Shown one piece after another: positions 35,869 to 44,881 of a stretch of DNA of 64,000 nt. Source of the DNA: JABSSA01 sp039984715 (GTDB lineage Bacteria; Pseudomonadota; Alphaproteobacteria; Rhodobacterales; Rhodobacteraceae); NCBI GenBank assembly GCA_039984715.1, contig JBDWUA010000008.1, positions 124,001-188,000 on the forward strand, read 5' to 3'. The notes beneath the pieces were generated by a model. That model ran no database searches. It worked only from the letters and a program-made list of their open reading frames with translations, and was not told the origin of the DNA. A program made the position numbers and the translations under genes. Numbering within the stretch: the stretch's first letter is position 1; every line of letters begins with the position of its first letter.

Positions 35869-36834
35869 ATGCCAAGATTAATCCCAAGCCGCACAGATGC
35901 GCACAAAGTCGATGCGCTGATCATTGGACGTGCGGGACTGGATCTTTATCCAACACCCGCAGGGACCAAAACCTGTGACGCAGAGAATTTCATGACCGAT
36001 ATGGGCGGATCCGCTGGCAACATTGCAGCGGCCATGGCTCGACAAGGCGCTCAGGTCGCACTGGCTGCGCCAGTGTCAGACGACCCGGTGGGCAAATTTG
36101 TACGCAACAAGCTTGCGGCGTTTGGCATCCAACACATCAACGCCGAACAGGTCGACAGTCAGGCCCGCACGTCACTAGCGTTGGCTGAACTGGTTCATCA
36201 GGGGTCAGAAACCGTCATCTACAGAAACAACGCGGCTGATTTTTCGCTTGCGTCAAACGACATCGACGCGTGGATTGACGCCGCCCCCCTGACCCTTGTC
36301 ACAGGCACGGCTTTGGCCCGCGAACCATCACGGACGGCATGTCAAAAGGCATTGTCCAACAGTGTATGTGGCGTTTTGGATTTGGATTACCGGCCCTATT
36401 CTTGGACCAGCCAAGAATCCGCGGCACGCGTTTATCAAGAAGCCGGGAACGAGGCGTCCATCATTGTCGGCAATGACGAAGAATTCGCGGTGTTTGCCCC
36501 GGACGGCAAACCCAGAGAAACCGCCGCAGCATTGGCCGCAACAGGCAAAACCGTCATCTTCAAAGAAGGCGCAAAGGGATGCACCGCGTTGCGCGCTGAC
36601 GCAGAGCCATTGTTTGTGCCACCCTACCCTGTTGATGCGCTAAAACCGTTTGGCGCAGGGGATGCATTCCTTGGCACCGCCCTTGTCGGATTAAGTCAGG
36701 GTCTGGATTTAGAAGACGCCTTGCGCAATGGTGCAGCGGCAGCGGCTCTTGTTGTACAACGCCCCGGATGCGCCAGCGCGATGCCTGATCAAGGCGAAGT
36801 GCAGGCATTTAGACAAATGAAAGAAGCAAGCTGA
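35869..36834 (+). CDS. iolC: 5-dehydro-2-deoxygluconokinase
   Basis: IolC phosphorylates 5-dehydro-2-deoxygluconate before aldol cleavage. The 321-residue PfkB/ribokinase-fold kinase shows DALIIGRAGLDLYPTPAG at the N-terminus and the first PfkB signature GGSAGNIAAAMARQGAQVAL. The catalytic block is LKPFGAGDAFLGTALVGLSQ (Asp of GAGD). An AGGAG ribosome-binding site precedes the ATG. The assignment over other PfkB kinases rests on the N-terminal IolC features and on neighbouring iolB. Confidence 0.93.
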   Translation: MPRLIPSRTDAHKVDALIIGRAGLDLYPTPAGTKTCDAENFMTDMGGSAGNIAAAMARQGAQVALAAPVSDDPVGKFVRNKLAAFGIQHINAEQVDSQARTSLALAELVHQGSETVIYRNNAADFSLASNDIDAWIDAAPLTLVTGTALAREPSRTACQKALSNSVCGVLDLDYRPYSWTSQESAARVYQEAGNEASIIVGNDEEFAVFAPDGKPRETAAALAATGKTVIFKEGAKGCTALRADAEPLFVPPYPVDALKPFGAGDAFLGTALVGLSQGLDLEDALRNGAAAAALVVQRPGCASAMPDQGEVQAFRQMKEAS

Positions 36835-37673
36835 TGCATATTCCTCCTTTTGATAACGCCAACTCTCCGATCGTTGACACCAACGACTCGATGACTCCTC
36901 TGGTCTATTTCAACCGCGTGCTGTTGAACGAAGGTGACACCTTCGAAAGTCACGTTGCGGGTTACGAAACCTGCATCGTTCCAGCAACAGGCAGCGTTGA
37001 CATCCAGATTGGGGATTTCAGCGCCACCGGCGTTGGCGAACGTGGCAGCGATGTGTGGGATGGTGAACCTTCTGGTGTTTATGCCCCTGTCGGTGCGCGG
37101 GTACAGATAAAGGCGACAACAAAAACCGAAGTCTTTATTGCCGGGGCCAAGTTCGACGAAGTTTACAAGCCTTTTGCAATTCGACAGAACAACATCGACC
37201 TCGTGCAATACGGGTCCGACGACACTAAAACACATCGGAAAATCAAGCATATTCTGGGCCAAAACCCTCCGGGTCAGGTCGGGCGATTGCTTGTGTCAGA
37301 ATTGTTTACGGTCGGAGCTGGCGGTTGGTCAGGCTTTCCGCCGCATAAACACGACACGGACCGCTTGCCCGACGAAACCCATCACGACGAAGTTTACAAC
37401 TTTCGGTTCAAACCGGATCATGGGTTTGGTGTCCAACTGTTGCAACACATTGATGGAGAAGTTGGCCAAGCCCATCATTTGGTTGATGGATCGACCATTA
37501 AGATCGAAAAGGGGTATCACCCTTGTGTAGCAGCCCCGGGATACGAGATGTATTACTTTACAATTCTTGCAGGAAACTCGCAGCGGTCACTCGTGCAGTA
37601 TTTCCAACCAACTCATGCCTATCAGGTCGAAACGATCCCTGGCATCAAGGATATGGTTGCAAAGTTTAAATAA
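36834..37673 (+). CDS. iolB: 5-deoxy-glucuronate isomerase
   Basis: IolB isomerises 5-deoxyglucuronate to 5-dehydro-2-deoxygluconate. The 279-residue bicupin has the characteristic metal-binding region GGWSGFPPHKHDTDRLPDET followed by HHDEVYNFRFKPDHGFG, with histidines and glutamate for metal binding. The C-terminal segment YHPCVAAPGYEMYYFTILAG is also typical. The ATG shares its first base with the iolC stop (TGATG), and its own stop overlaps the next start by one base. Confidence 0.96.
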   Translation: MHIPPFDNANSPIVDTNDSMTPLVYFNRVLLNEGDTFESHVAGYETCIVPATGSVDIQIGDFSATGVGERGSDVWDGEPSGVYAPVGARVQIKATTKTEVFIAGAKFDEVYKPFAIRQNNIDLVQYGSDDTKTHRKIKHILGQNPPGQVGRLLVSELFTVGAGGWSGFPPHKHDTDRLPDETHHDEVYNFRFKPDHGFGVQLLQHIDGEVGQAHHLVDGSTIKIEKGYHPCVAAPGYEMYYFTILAGNSQRSLVQYFQPTHAYQVETIPGIKDMVAKFK

Positions 37674-38500
37674 TGCCTCTTGTACCTCTCTCGCCCGTCC
37701 TTGACGCAGCCCTTTCCCGTGGTGGGGCTGCCTTAGGTATGGTTTGCCTAAGTTGGGAAGACGCAGAAGCGTTTGTAGCCGCTGGAGAAGCAGAAGGTGT
37801 TCCGATCATACTTTCTGCTGGTCCGGGCGCCCGTGCAGCCATTCCATTGCGGATATGGGGCGAAATGTTTCGCTCGCTGGCAGACAAAGCCAGCATTCCA
37901 GTTGTTGCGCATCTTGATCATGGACATTCATTTGAAGATTGCGAAACCGCTTTGGACGCTGGTTTTTCAAGCGTTATGTTTGATGGATCGAAATTGCCGC
38001 TGGATGAGAATATTTCCATAACCCAAAAGGTTGTGGCATTGGCACGCCAGCATGGTGCAAGTACCGAAGGCGAAGTTGGGGTTGTTGGATATTCAGGTGG
38101 AGCAGCGTCTGACATGACCGCCACCCAAGACGCCGCACGCTTTGCGAACGAAACCCAAGTTGACTGCCTTGCGATTTCCATTGGCAACGTGCATTTGACC
38201 CCAGATCATTCAACGCCACTGAATTGGGAACGCCTTGCGGAAATACGCGCGGCAACGCCAGTTCCATTGGTGATCCACGGCGGTTCTGGCGTTCCACCTG
38301 ATAACCGCGCCAGAGCAGCGCGCGAATTTGCAGTGTGCAAGATCAATTTAGGCACTGAAATCAGGCAGGCTTATGGCAGTGCATTGCGCGATGTTCTTGC
38401 CAAGGACGATCAGATCTTTGACCGCCTCGCCATCGCACGTGGCGTGCGCGAAACCAGAGCCCCCTTCATCCAAAAGCTGTTACGCACCGCGTGGGCGTAA
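37673..38500 (+). CDS. iolJ: Class II aldolase, probable 6-phospho-5-dehydro-2-deoxygluconate aldolase
   Basis: This 275-residue zinc-dependent class II aldolase is predicted to split 6-phospho-5-dehydro-2-deoxygluconate into dihydroxyacetone phosphate and malonate semialdehyde. Visible motifs are VVAHLDHGHSFEDCETALDA (Asp and zinc His), SSVMFDGSKLPLDENI, GEVGVVGYSGG and VIHGGSGVPPDNRARAAREF. Class II fructose-bisphosphate and tagatose aldolases share these motifs. Its overlap with iolB (TAATG) and position at the end of the operon favour IolJ. Confidence 0.85.
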   Translation: MPLVPLSPVLDAALSRGGAALGMVCLSWEDAEAFVAAGEAEGVPIILSAGPGARAAIPLRIWGEMFRSLADKASIPVVAHLDHGHSFEDCETALDAGFSSVMFDGSKLPLDENISITQKVVALARQHGASTEGEVGVVGYSGGAASDMTATQDAARFANETQVDCLAISIGNVHLTPDHSTPLNWERLAEIRAATPVPLVIHGGSGVPPDNRARAAREFAVCKINLGTEIRQAYGSALRDVLAKDDQIFDRLAIARGVRETRAPFIQKLLRTAWA

Positions 38501-38754
38501 CAGACTAAGCCACGCGCAATTGCGAACTGACGGATTGTTCCTAGACGCGGATGTTGTCACCGGTCTTCTGCTGTCTTTTCAAGCACGTGGCCAAGGACTG
38601 AAAGCCCGTCAACGTTCGCACAGTCTGTTCCCACCCAGTCCGCGATTGGATCCAATCTGAGAACGATGTGGGCCTGTGCGCATGATTTGACCACCACAGC
38701 GCCACATTCTCGCCCAACGTATTTGCAATCAATTAACCGGTATTGAATTTTCGG

Positions 38755-39735
38755 ATGAAATCGATGGCCACAAACATATTAAAATTTCGCACGGCTTTGA
38801 TCATCGCAGCCCTGACTGTGTTTGGGTCTGTCGGAACAAGCTTTGCAGAAACCCGCGGTGCAGCGAGTTTTCAAGTCATCAAACCCGAGCCGGTTCAGCA
38901 ACAGGTTATCATACCACCGTTGCTAGGCCCGACTGACTTGAAAAACCTGATGACTGTCACGCAACCCTATTTGCTGGACATTCGCAACGAAAGCGCATTG
39001 CGCGCACGCTTTAGCTATGAAAAAGGCCATATTCCGAATTCGGTCAACGTTCCCTATGGACGCTGGCGCAGTCTTTGGAATGACCCCCTATCCGTCCCTT
39101 CCGATGCTCAATTGACCGAATTGATCCAATCATCCGGCCTGACATACGACCAACCCATCGTCATTGTTCATTCCAGCGCTGCCAAAGGTAACTTTGGTTC
39201 AGCAGCTTTCGTTTACTGGACGTTGAAGAGCGCCGGTTTCAAAAACATGGCGATTTTGAATGGCGGGATACAAGGCTGGAAAGATATCGGAGAAACTGTA
39301 TCCAAGCAGCCAACCGAGATCGTCCGATCGGACGTCGTCGTCACCTTGGATCAATCCTGGCTAGCGACACATAAAGACGTTGATGCCGTTCTGAATGGCA
39401 CGAGCACAGCGCAATTGTTGGACGCACGCCCAATCAAACAGATCATGAAAGATGCGTCTTTGGATGGATCGTTTACCCTGAATGCCGAAGAGCTTGTCAC
39501 CGGAGATGGTGCAACTGCGGCAAGCGACCAGTCAATTTTCATGCGCATTAAGAAAGCCGACTTGGATTGGGAATTCAACGACGTCATCACGTATTGCAAC
39601 AACGGAGCCCTTGCAGCCGTTGACTGGTTTATGGCCAGTGAAATCGCAGAAATTCCAAATGTACGGGTATATGCACATTCTTTAAAATCACGAGCACGCG
39701 CCGAACGTTTGCGGCAAAGCCGCCCTGTTAACTAA
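38755..39735 (+). CDS. Exported tandem rhodanese-domain protein
   Basis: The 326-residue protein has a signal peptide (about residues 1-32, ending SVGTSFA) and two rhodanese-like domains. The first (about 65-190) has YLLDIRNESALRARFSYEKG and NGGIQGWKDIG, but Ser/Ala (VHSSAAKGNFG) where the catalytic cysteine belongs, so it is probably inactive. The second keeps a cysteine in VITYCNNGALAAVDWF (about residue 280). A periplasmic thiosulfate sulfurtransferase or sulfur carrier is the family expectation. The start codon is uncertain: an in-frame TTG lies at 38743. It is 64 bases upstream of the PstS-OmpA fusion. Confidence 0.82.
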   Translation: MKSMATNILKFRTALIIAALTVFGSVGTSFAETRGAASFQVIKPEPVQQQVIIPPLLGPTDLKNLMTVTQPYLLDIRNESALRARFSYEKGHIPNSVNVPYGRWRSLWNDPLSVPSDAQLTELIQSSGLTYDQPIVIVHSSAAKGNFGSAAFVYWTLKSAGFKNMAILNGGIQGWKDIGETVSKQPTEIVRSDVVVTLDQSWLATHKDVDAVLNGTSTAQLLDARPIKQIMKDASLDGSFTLNAEELVTGDGATAASDQSIFMRIKKADLDWEFNDVITYCNNGALAAVDWFMASEIAEIPNVRVYAHSLKSRARAERLRQSRPVN

Positions 39736-39799
39736 ATAACTCAATCTTGAATATTAAACACAAATGAAAATCTAACGATCTGAGTGAAAGGAATGTCGC

Positions 39800-41383
39800 A
39801 TGACACCACTCAAGTCAAAAATGACAAAACTAATTGGCGCATCAATTTTCGCGCTTTGTGCGGGCTGGGCACAGGCCGACACAATTACATTGCACGCAAA
39901 GACCGGCAGTACTTCGATCGAAGGCAAAATTCTGGATTTTGACGGTTACGTCTATACTGTTCGCACCGCTTTGGGCGACTTGGTTCTTGCCGCGAACGCC
40001 GTCACCTGCGAAGGCGCAGCATGTCCAGCAGTTGAACCTGAATTGATTGAATTCAAAGTGGCAGGTTCACGCTCTGTTACCACGCAACTTTTGCCGAAAC
40101 TCTTCAAAGCTTATGCCGCCGATTTAGGCGCGACTTTGGAAACCACGGCCGAAGACAGCGAATACAATATGTATCTAATGAATGTTCAGGATGGAACAGA
40201 CCTTAGCGTCGAATTCGTGCATTCAAATTCAGCCATGGGTATCAACAAGCTGAACGAAAATGCAGTGCAAGCTGCGTTAACAACGCGCACTGCAAACGAG
40301 CTGGAACAAGCAACAGCCGAGAGCGCCGGGTTGGGTCGCTTGCGGTCTGAACAACAGGAAAACGTCATCGCGTATGACGGATTGCTCGTGGTGACACATC
40401 CGGAAAACCCTGTGCGTGCCATGTCCGAAAACAACGTCGCCCAGATCTTTTCAGGCAAGATAAACGACTGGTCACAGCTTGGGCGCGACTCTGGTCCAAT
40501 CACAGTCTATCTGCGCGAAGCAGAAAGCAGTTCGCGTGAGCTTCTGCAAGAAGTCTTGATGAAACCGAACCGCCAACAGATCAAGACACGCGTCAAGATC
40601 ATGGAAAGCGATGCAGAAATCGCCGAAGCCGTTCGCAACGATCCAAACGGAATTGGGTTGACCAGCTTTGCGCACCGCGCTGGTGTGACAACGTTGGAAA
40701 TCGAAGGTGTATGCGGCATTCGCGTCCCTGCAACGCACTTCACGATTAAAACGGGTGAATACCCTCTGTCACGTCCGGTCTATCTTTATAAAACCGGCGC
40801 TGAAACACCTACAGCGATCCAAAACTTCCAAGATTACATGGCGTCAGACGATGCTCAAAGCATCATCCGTCAGGCTGGTTTTGTCGACCGCGCGATCACA
40901 TCAGAAGCTTTGAACACGCAAGGTTTGCGGGTCACTCACGCTGTGATGCGCGAAGAAGACGGTGTCAGCATGGATGGCACGAAAAAGATGCTCAAACTTA
41001 TGAGCAATGCAAAACGTCTGTCGACAACCATCCGCTTTGACAATGGATCGACCGAACTGGATGCCACTGATTATTCGGAACTCGAAGCTTTGGCAAAAAT
41101 GGCCATGAGCCCGGAATACAAAAATACCCAAGTCTACTTTATGGGATTTTCGGATTCAGTGGGTCGCGCAGATTTGAACCAGTTTCTTGCCCTGCAACGT
41201 GCAGAAATTGTGCGTCAGGCGCTCGTGTCTCGCTATCCTGAATTGTCGGACCGGATCAAAGCGCGCTCGGTTGGATATGGTGAACTCTCACCGCTGGCAT
41301 GCAACGAAACACGCCCCGGTCGTAAGGTGAACCGCCGTGTAGAAGTCTGGGTTCACAACCCCGCAGCGATTGCGGTCAATTAA
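39800..41383 (+). CDS. PstS-like phosphate-binding / OmpA domain fusion protein
   Basis: This 527-residue envelope protein has a signal peptide cleaved near AGWAQA (residue 26). A small domain follows (about 28-80, with EGKILDFDGYVYTVRTALGD), then a periplasmic phosphate-binding-like domain (about 85-370). The last part is an OmpA/MotB peptidoglycan-binding domain (about 405-527, with STTIRFDNGSTELDATDY, GFSDSVGRADLN, and RPGRKVNRRVEVWV). This would tether an anion-binding module to the cell wall without an ABC permease beside it. The ligand is unproven; phosphate is a family-level guess. A terminator follows. Confidence 0.88.
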   Translation: MTPLKSKMTKLIGASIFALCAGWAQADTITLHAKTGSTSIEGKILDFDGYVYTVRTALGDLVLAANAVTCEGAACPAVEPELIEFKVAGSRSVTTQLLPKLFKAYAADLGATLETTAEDSEYNMYLMNVQDGTDLSVEFVHSNSAMGINKLNENAVQAALTTRTANELEQATAESAGLGRLRSEQQENVIAYDGLLVVTHPENPVRAMSENNVAQIFSGKINDWSQLGRDSGPITVYLREAESSSRELLQEVLMKPNRQQIKTRVKIMESDAEIAEAVRNDPNGIGLTSFAHRAGVTTLEIEGVCGIRVPATHFTIKTGEYPLSRPVYLYKTGAETPTAIQNFQDYMASDDAQSIIRQAGFVDRAITSEALNTQGLRVTHAVMREEDGVSMDGTKKMLKLMSNAKRLSTTIRFDNGSTELDATDYSELEALAKMAMSPEYKNTQVYFMGFSDSVGRADLNQFLALQRAEIVRQALVSRYPELSDRIKARSVGYGELSPLACNETRPGRKVNRRVEVWVHNPAAIAVN

Positions 41384-41405
41384 GCTATTCACACTTAAAC
41401 CAATT

Positions 41406-41437
41406 AAAGCGACGCGGGATATCCTGCGTCGCTTTTT
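41406..41437 (+). terminator. Rho-independent terminator after the PstS-OmpA gene
   Basis: AAAGCGACGC and GCGTCGCTTT form a long stem over GGATATCC, followed by TTTTT on the plus strand. On the minus strand the T-tract is weak, so it mainly serves the plus-strand gene. Confidence 0.85.
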
Positions 41438-41442
41438 GCATT

Positions 41443-42474
41443 TCAGTCTAACGCTTCGGCCACTTTCGGATATTCAATATCCATCATCGGTGGATCTTGG
41501 GGCGAACGGATACGACGCATCAGCGCCTCGGCCAGAAATGATCCAGCCTGTCGGACATCTTCACGCACGACAATAATGTTCCTGCGAAAGTACCCTAGAA
41601 ACGGAACGGCTTCCTTGCCAACTAGGTCCACATCCTTGCCAATTGTCATGCCGCAAGATTCTATGGTCGTAACGGCCGCAATCGTTGCCGCCGTCGAAGA
41701 AGAGATTATCCCATCCGGTGGAGATTTTTGCGACATCACGCGTCTGATTTCTGTTTCTAGACAGGAAAAGGATGAATTGTTGAACACGTTTTGCAGCAAC
41801 TCAACTTTCACATTGGCAGCCATCGCAGCCGATTCCATACCGTCAATCATATGACGTGCATAGTTCTGGTCGAAGGGCGGCGCGACCATCACAATATTCT
41901 TGCGACCTTTGGCGGCCAGTTTTTGCAAAGCCAATTCACCAAATGCCGTGTTGTCGAAATCAAAGTAAGGATGAGACCACCCCGCATCCGTCCGACCATG
42001 GGTCGCGAATGGAAAATTGTGATCCAACATGTATTTAACGCGTTCGTCTTGCGGTTTGATCTGATTGATAATCACCCCATCCGCAGAGCCGGTTTCCACG
42101 ATGTAACGGATCGCCTCCATTGGATCGTCTTCTGACGAAAACGGGGTAACAATCATATGGTAAGGCGTTCCGCGCAACGTGTCGGAAATTGAATAAACCA
42201 ATTGCGCCGTATGATTAACCATGTGTTCTTCGCTGGAAACGACCAGCGAAATCACATTTGTTTTGCCAGTACGAAGGCGGACACCTGCGCGGTTGGGGCG
42301 ATAGCCAACATCCTTGGCGACATTGCGGACCTTTTCCTTTGTCGCTTGGCCAATATCCGGCGCATCATTCAAGGCACGCGATACTGTTGTCACCGCGAGA
42401 CCTGTCAGCTTTGCGATGGTGCGCAATGTTGGGCGTTCTGTCCCATTGCGACGCTTGTTAACCGAATCATCCAT
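41443..42474 (-). CDS. LacI family transcriptional regulator
   Basis: This 343-residue repressor has the N-terminal LacI helix-turn-helix (TLRTIAKLTGLAVTTVSRAL, about residues 17-36), the hinge helix region (GYRPNRAGVRLRTGKTNVIS), and a periplasmic-binding-protein-like effector domain (about 70-343). I start it at the ATG at 42474; a GTG at 42483 is in frame. It is divergent from the ABC transporter operon, whose promoter carries two candidate operators. A sugar imported by that transporter or its degradation product is the likely inducer. Confidence 0.93.
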   Translation of the reverse strand: MDDSVNKRRNGTERPTLRTIAKLTGLAVTTVSRALNDAPDIGQATKEKVRNVAKDVGYRPNRAGVRLRTGKTNVISLVVSSEEHMVNHTAQLVYSISDTLRGTPYHMIVTPFSSEDDPMEAIRYIVETGSADGVIINQIKPQDERVKYMLDHNFPFATHGRTDAGWSHPYFDFDNTAFGELALQKLAAKGRKNIVMVAPPFDQNYARHMIDGMESAAMAANVKVELLQNVFNNSSFSCLETEIRRVMSQKSPPDGIISSSTAATIAAVTTIESCGMTIGKDVDLVGKEAVPFLGYFRRNIIVVREDVRQAGSFLAEALMRRIRSPQDPPMMDIEYPKVAEALD

Positions 42475-42602
42475 CCCGTTCACCTGTGCAAATTTTGAGC
42501 AGGTTGCCGAAGTTTCGACATGAGGATTGGATCGGTTCCATCCATTTCCTTGAGGTTTTTAAAGGTCATCGTCGTCATAGCGAAGGTTTATAAGTACAAG
42601 AT

Positions 42603-42649
42603 TGATTTTTGCAACTGTAACGATATAGGCTGTTTCTGCAACGATACAG
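42603..42649 (+). promoter_or_regulatory. ABC/GH2 operon promoter with two candidate LacI operators
   Basis: TTGATT (42603-42608), 16 bases, then TATAGG (42625-42630) is a plausible promoter. TGTAACGATATA (42617-42628) overlaps the -10. TGCAACGATACA (42638-42649) lies 21 bases further, two helical turns away. Both fit TGyAACGATAyA and have a CG centre like LacI-family operators. Confidence 0.55.
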
Positions 42650-42665
42650 TTTTTGGGAGGAAACA

Positions 42666-43901
42666 ATGAAAACACTGTCTTGGGCAGCCGCTCTATCGCT
42701 TTCGGTCGCGCTTCCACACGTCGCGCAAAGCGCTGATTTAGAAGTTACGCATTGGTGGACATCAGGTGGTGAAGCCGCCGCAGTTGCCGAATTTGCAAGC
42801 GCCTTTAATGGCAAAACAGACCACAACTGGGTCGATGGTGCGATTGCCGGTTCCGGCGGCACAGCACGCCCAATCATTGTAAGCCGCATTATTGGTGGCG
42901 ATCCAATGCACGCCACACAGTTGAACCACGGTCGCCAAGCCGAAGAGCTGGTGGAAGCCGGTCTTATGCTAGACCTGACCGACATCGCAGAAGCTGGCGG
43001 ATGGCGTGACATTGTTAATCCTGTTTCACTGCTGGACAGCTGCACAGTTGACGGCAAAATCTATTGCGTTCCTGTTAATATTCACTCGTGGCAGTGGATT
43101 TGGCTAAGCCACAAAGCCTATGCCGATGCAGGTGTAGATGTGCCCTCGAATTGGGCGGAATTCGTCGCCGCCGCGCCCAAGCTTGAAGACGCAGGCAAAA
43201 TTCCGTTGGCAATGGGGCAGCAGCCTTGGCAGTCAAATGGCGCATTTGGTGTTCTTGCCGTTGCCATCGGTGGTCAAGACCTGTGGACAAAAATCAATGT
43301 CAACAAAGATGCTGAAGCGGCAGCTGGTGCAGAGATGACAAAAGTCTGGGAAGCGTTTGGCGCAGCCCGTTCGTTGTCTAAAGGATCGACAGTTCAGGAC
43401 TGGAACCAAGCGACAAACCTTGTGATCACCGGTAAAGCTGGCGGTCAAATCATGGGCGATTGGGCGCAAGGTGAATTCCAAATTGCAGAACAGGTCGCTG
43501 GTCAAGATTACTCGTGCCTCCCTGGTCTTGGCGTGAACGAAATCATTTCGACGGGTGGGGACGCATTTTATTTCCCCAAGCAAGATGACCCGGTGATTGA
43601 AGCGGCGCAAAAAGAACTGGCGACGCTGATGATTTCGAAAGAAGTTCAGGTCGCGTTCAACCTTAAGAAAGGGTCGCTGCCGGTTCGCGGCGATATCGAT
43701 CTTGAAGCGGCGAATGACTGCATGAAAAAAGGTTTGGATATTCTGGCTGCAGGGTCAATCCTTCCTGATGGCAACCAAGTTCTGAGCCCGGACACAACAA
43801 GTCAGATCGAAGATCTGATGGTCGAGTTCTGGAATGACACGTCCTATGCAACATCTGATGCACAGGCCGCATACGCGGATATCATTGCCAACGCGGACTA
43901 A
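42666..43901 (+). CDS. Sugar ABC transporter substrate-binding protein
   Basis: This is a 411-residue periplasmic binding protein of the carbohydrate (family 1) type. It has a signal peptide (MKTLSWAAALSLSVALPHVA, cleaved near QSA), an early DLEVTHWWTSGGEAAAVAEF, and GGTARPIIVSRIIGGDPMHA. Four further cysteines are present in the mature part, including DSCTVDGKIYC. GGGAGGA lies just before the ATG. It leads a transporter operon with two permeases and an ATPase. The downstream GH2 enzyme suggests a beta-linked glycoside or oligosaccharide as ligand. Confidence 0.92.
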   Translation: MKTLSWAAALSLSVALPHVAQSADLEVTHWWTSGGEAAAVAEFASAFNGKTDHNWVDGAIAGSGGTARPIIVSRIIGGDPMHATQLNHGRQAEELVEAGLMLDLTDIAEAGGWRDIVNPVSLLDSCTVDGKIYCVPVNIHSWQWIWLSHKAYADAGVDVPSNWAEFVAAAPKLEDAGKIPLAMGQQPWQSNGAFGVLAVAIGGQDLWTKINVNKDAEAAAGAEMTKVWEAFGAARSLSKGSTVQDWNQATNLVITGKAGGQIMGDWAQGEFQIAEQVAGQDYSCLPGLGVNEIISTGGDAFYFPKQDDPVIEAAQKELATLMISKEVQVAFNLKKGSLPVRGDIDLEAANDCMKKGLDILAAGSILPDGNQVLSPDTTSQIEDLMVEFWNDTSYATSDAQAAYADIIANAD

Positions 43902-43909
43902 ACCACACA

Positions 43910-43938
43910 GCACCCGCCGCATATCACGCGGCGGGTGC
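43910..43938 (+). repeat. Intra-operon stem-loop between binding protein and permease
   Basis: GCACCCGCCGC and GCGGCGGGTGC form a perfect 11-bp stem with a 7-base loop, 8 bases after the binding-protein stop. There is no T-run. Such hairpins often protect the upstream mRNA and let binding protein exceed permease output. Confidence 0.7.
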
Positions 43939-43972
43939 ATTTGCAGCTTTCCTACACTTTTGGAGGTCCGAA

Positions 43973-44881
43973 ATGGCCGACACCCAAGCGTCTTCGTCGC
44001 AGCGCCCCAGTAGTCTTCTGCGCAATCTCAGCGCCAAGATTGCATCGATCCCGATGATCTTGACGGCCTTGGTCGTCTTTGTCGGCGGCACGGTTTGGAC
44101 CGTAGTTTACTCTTTCACGTCCTCGCGCCTCTTGCCGAAATTGGATTTCGTTGGCCTGGCGCAATACGAACGCCTTTGGGGCACGCGGCGCTGGTTGGTG
44201 TCGATCGAAAATTTGGCCGTCTATGGCATTTGCTCGCTGATCTTAAGCCTTCTGATTGGGTTCACGCTGGCCGCATTGCTTGATCGGAAAATCCGAGGCG
44301 AAAACATTTTTCGCACGATCTTCTTGTACCCCTTCGCCCTTAGCTTCATCGTCACTGGACTGGTGTGGCAATGGATTTTGAACCCTGAATTCGGCATTCA
44401 AAAGATTGTGCGTTCAATGGGCTGGGAAAGCTTTTCGTTTGATCCGCTTTATACGGCAGATATCGTGATTTACGGCATTCTGATTGCTGGTCTGTGGCAA
44501 GGCACCGGGTTGATCATGGTGATCATGCTTGCCGGATTGCGCGGGATTGACGAAGAAATCTGGAAAGCATCCAAGGTCGACGGAATTCCAACGTGGAAGA
44601 CCTATATCTTTATCGTCATTCCAATGATGCGACCGGTTTTTGTCACCGCTTTGGTTCTGATCACCAGCGGTATTGTGAAAGTCTACGACCTTGTCGTGGC
44701 GCAAACATCCGGCGGGCCGGGCATCGCATCTGAAGTCCCTGCCAAATACGTCTATGACAAAATGTTCCAAGCGCAAAACCTTGGTCAGGGCTTCGCGGCC
44801 TCAACGATGATGTTGCTCAGCGTGGTTATCATTCTGATCCCTTGGGCCTACCTCGAATTCGGAGGCAAGAAACGTGACTGA
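43973..44881 (+). CDS. Sugar ABC transporter permease (first)
   Basis: This 302-residue inner-membrane permease of the MalF/UgpA type has about six helices. The binding-protein-dependent EAA-loop motif appears as EEIWKASKVDGIPTWKTYIF (about residues 190-210), the contact site for the ATPase. The N-terminal region is cytoplasmic and Ser/Gln-rich. A TTGGAGG ribosome-binding site lies just upstream. It pairs with the next permease, overlapping by eight bases. Confidence 0.93.
   Translation: MADTQASSSQRPSSLLRNLSAKIASIPMILTALVVFVGGTVWTVVYSFTSSRLLPKLDFVGLAQYERLWGTRRWLVSIENLAVYGICSLILSLLIGFTLAALLDRKIRGENIFRTIFLYPFALSFIVTGLVWQWILNPEFGIQKIVRSMGWESFSFDPLYTADIVIYGILIAGLWQGTGLIMVIMLAGLRGIDEEIWKASKVDGIPTWKTYIFIVIPMMRPVFVTALVLITSGIVKVYDLVVAQTSGGPGIASEVPAKYVYDKMFQAQNLGQGFAASTMMLLSVVIILIPWAYLEFGGKKRD

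Noticed and set aside
36834..37673. Long minus-strand frames opposite iolB and iolC
   Set aside because: They are shadows of confidently identified iol genes and lack ribosome-binding sites and family features.
38541..38732. 63-codon minus-strand frame in the gap between iolJ and the rhodanese gene
   Set aside because: No ribosome-binding site or recognised family. The gap is only 254 bases and must hold the rhodanese promoter.
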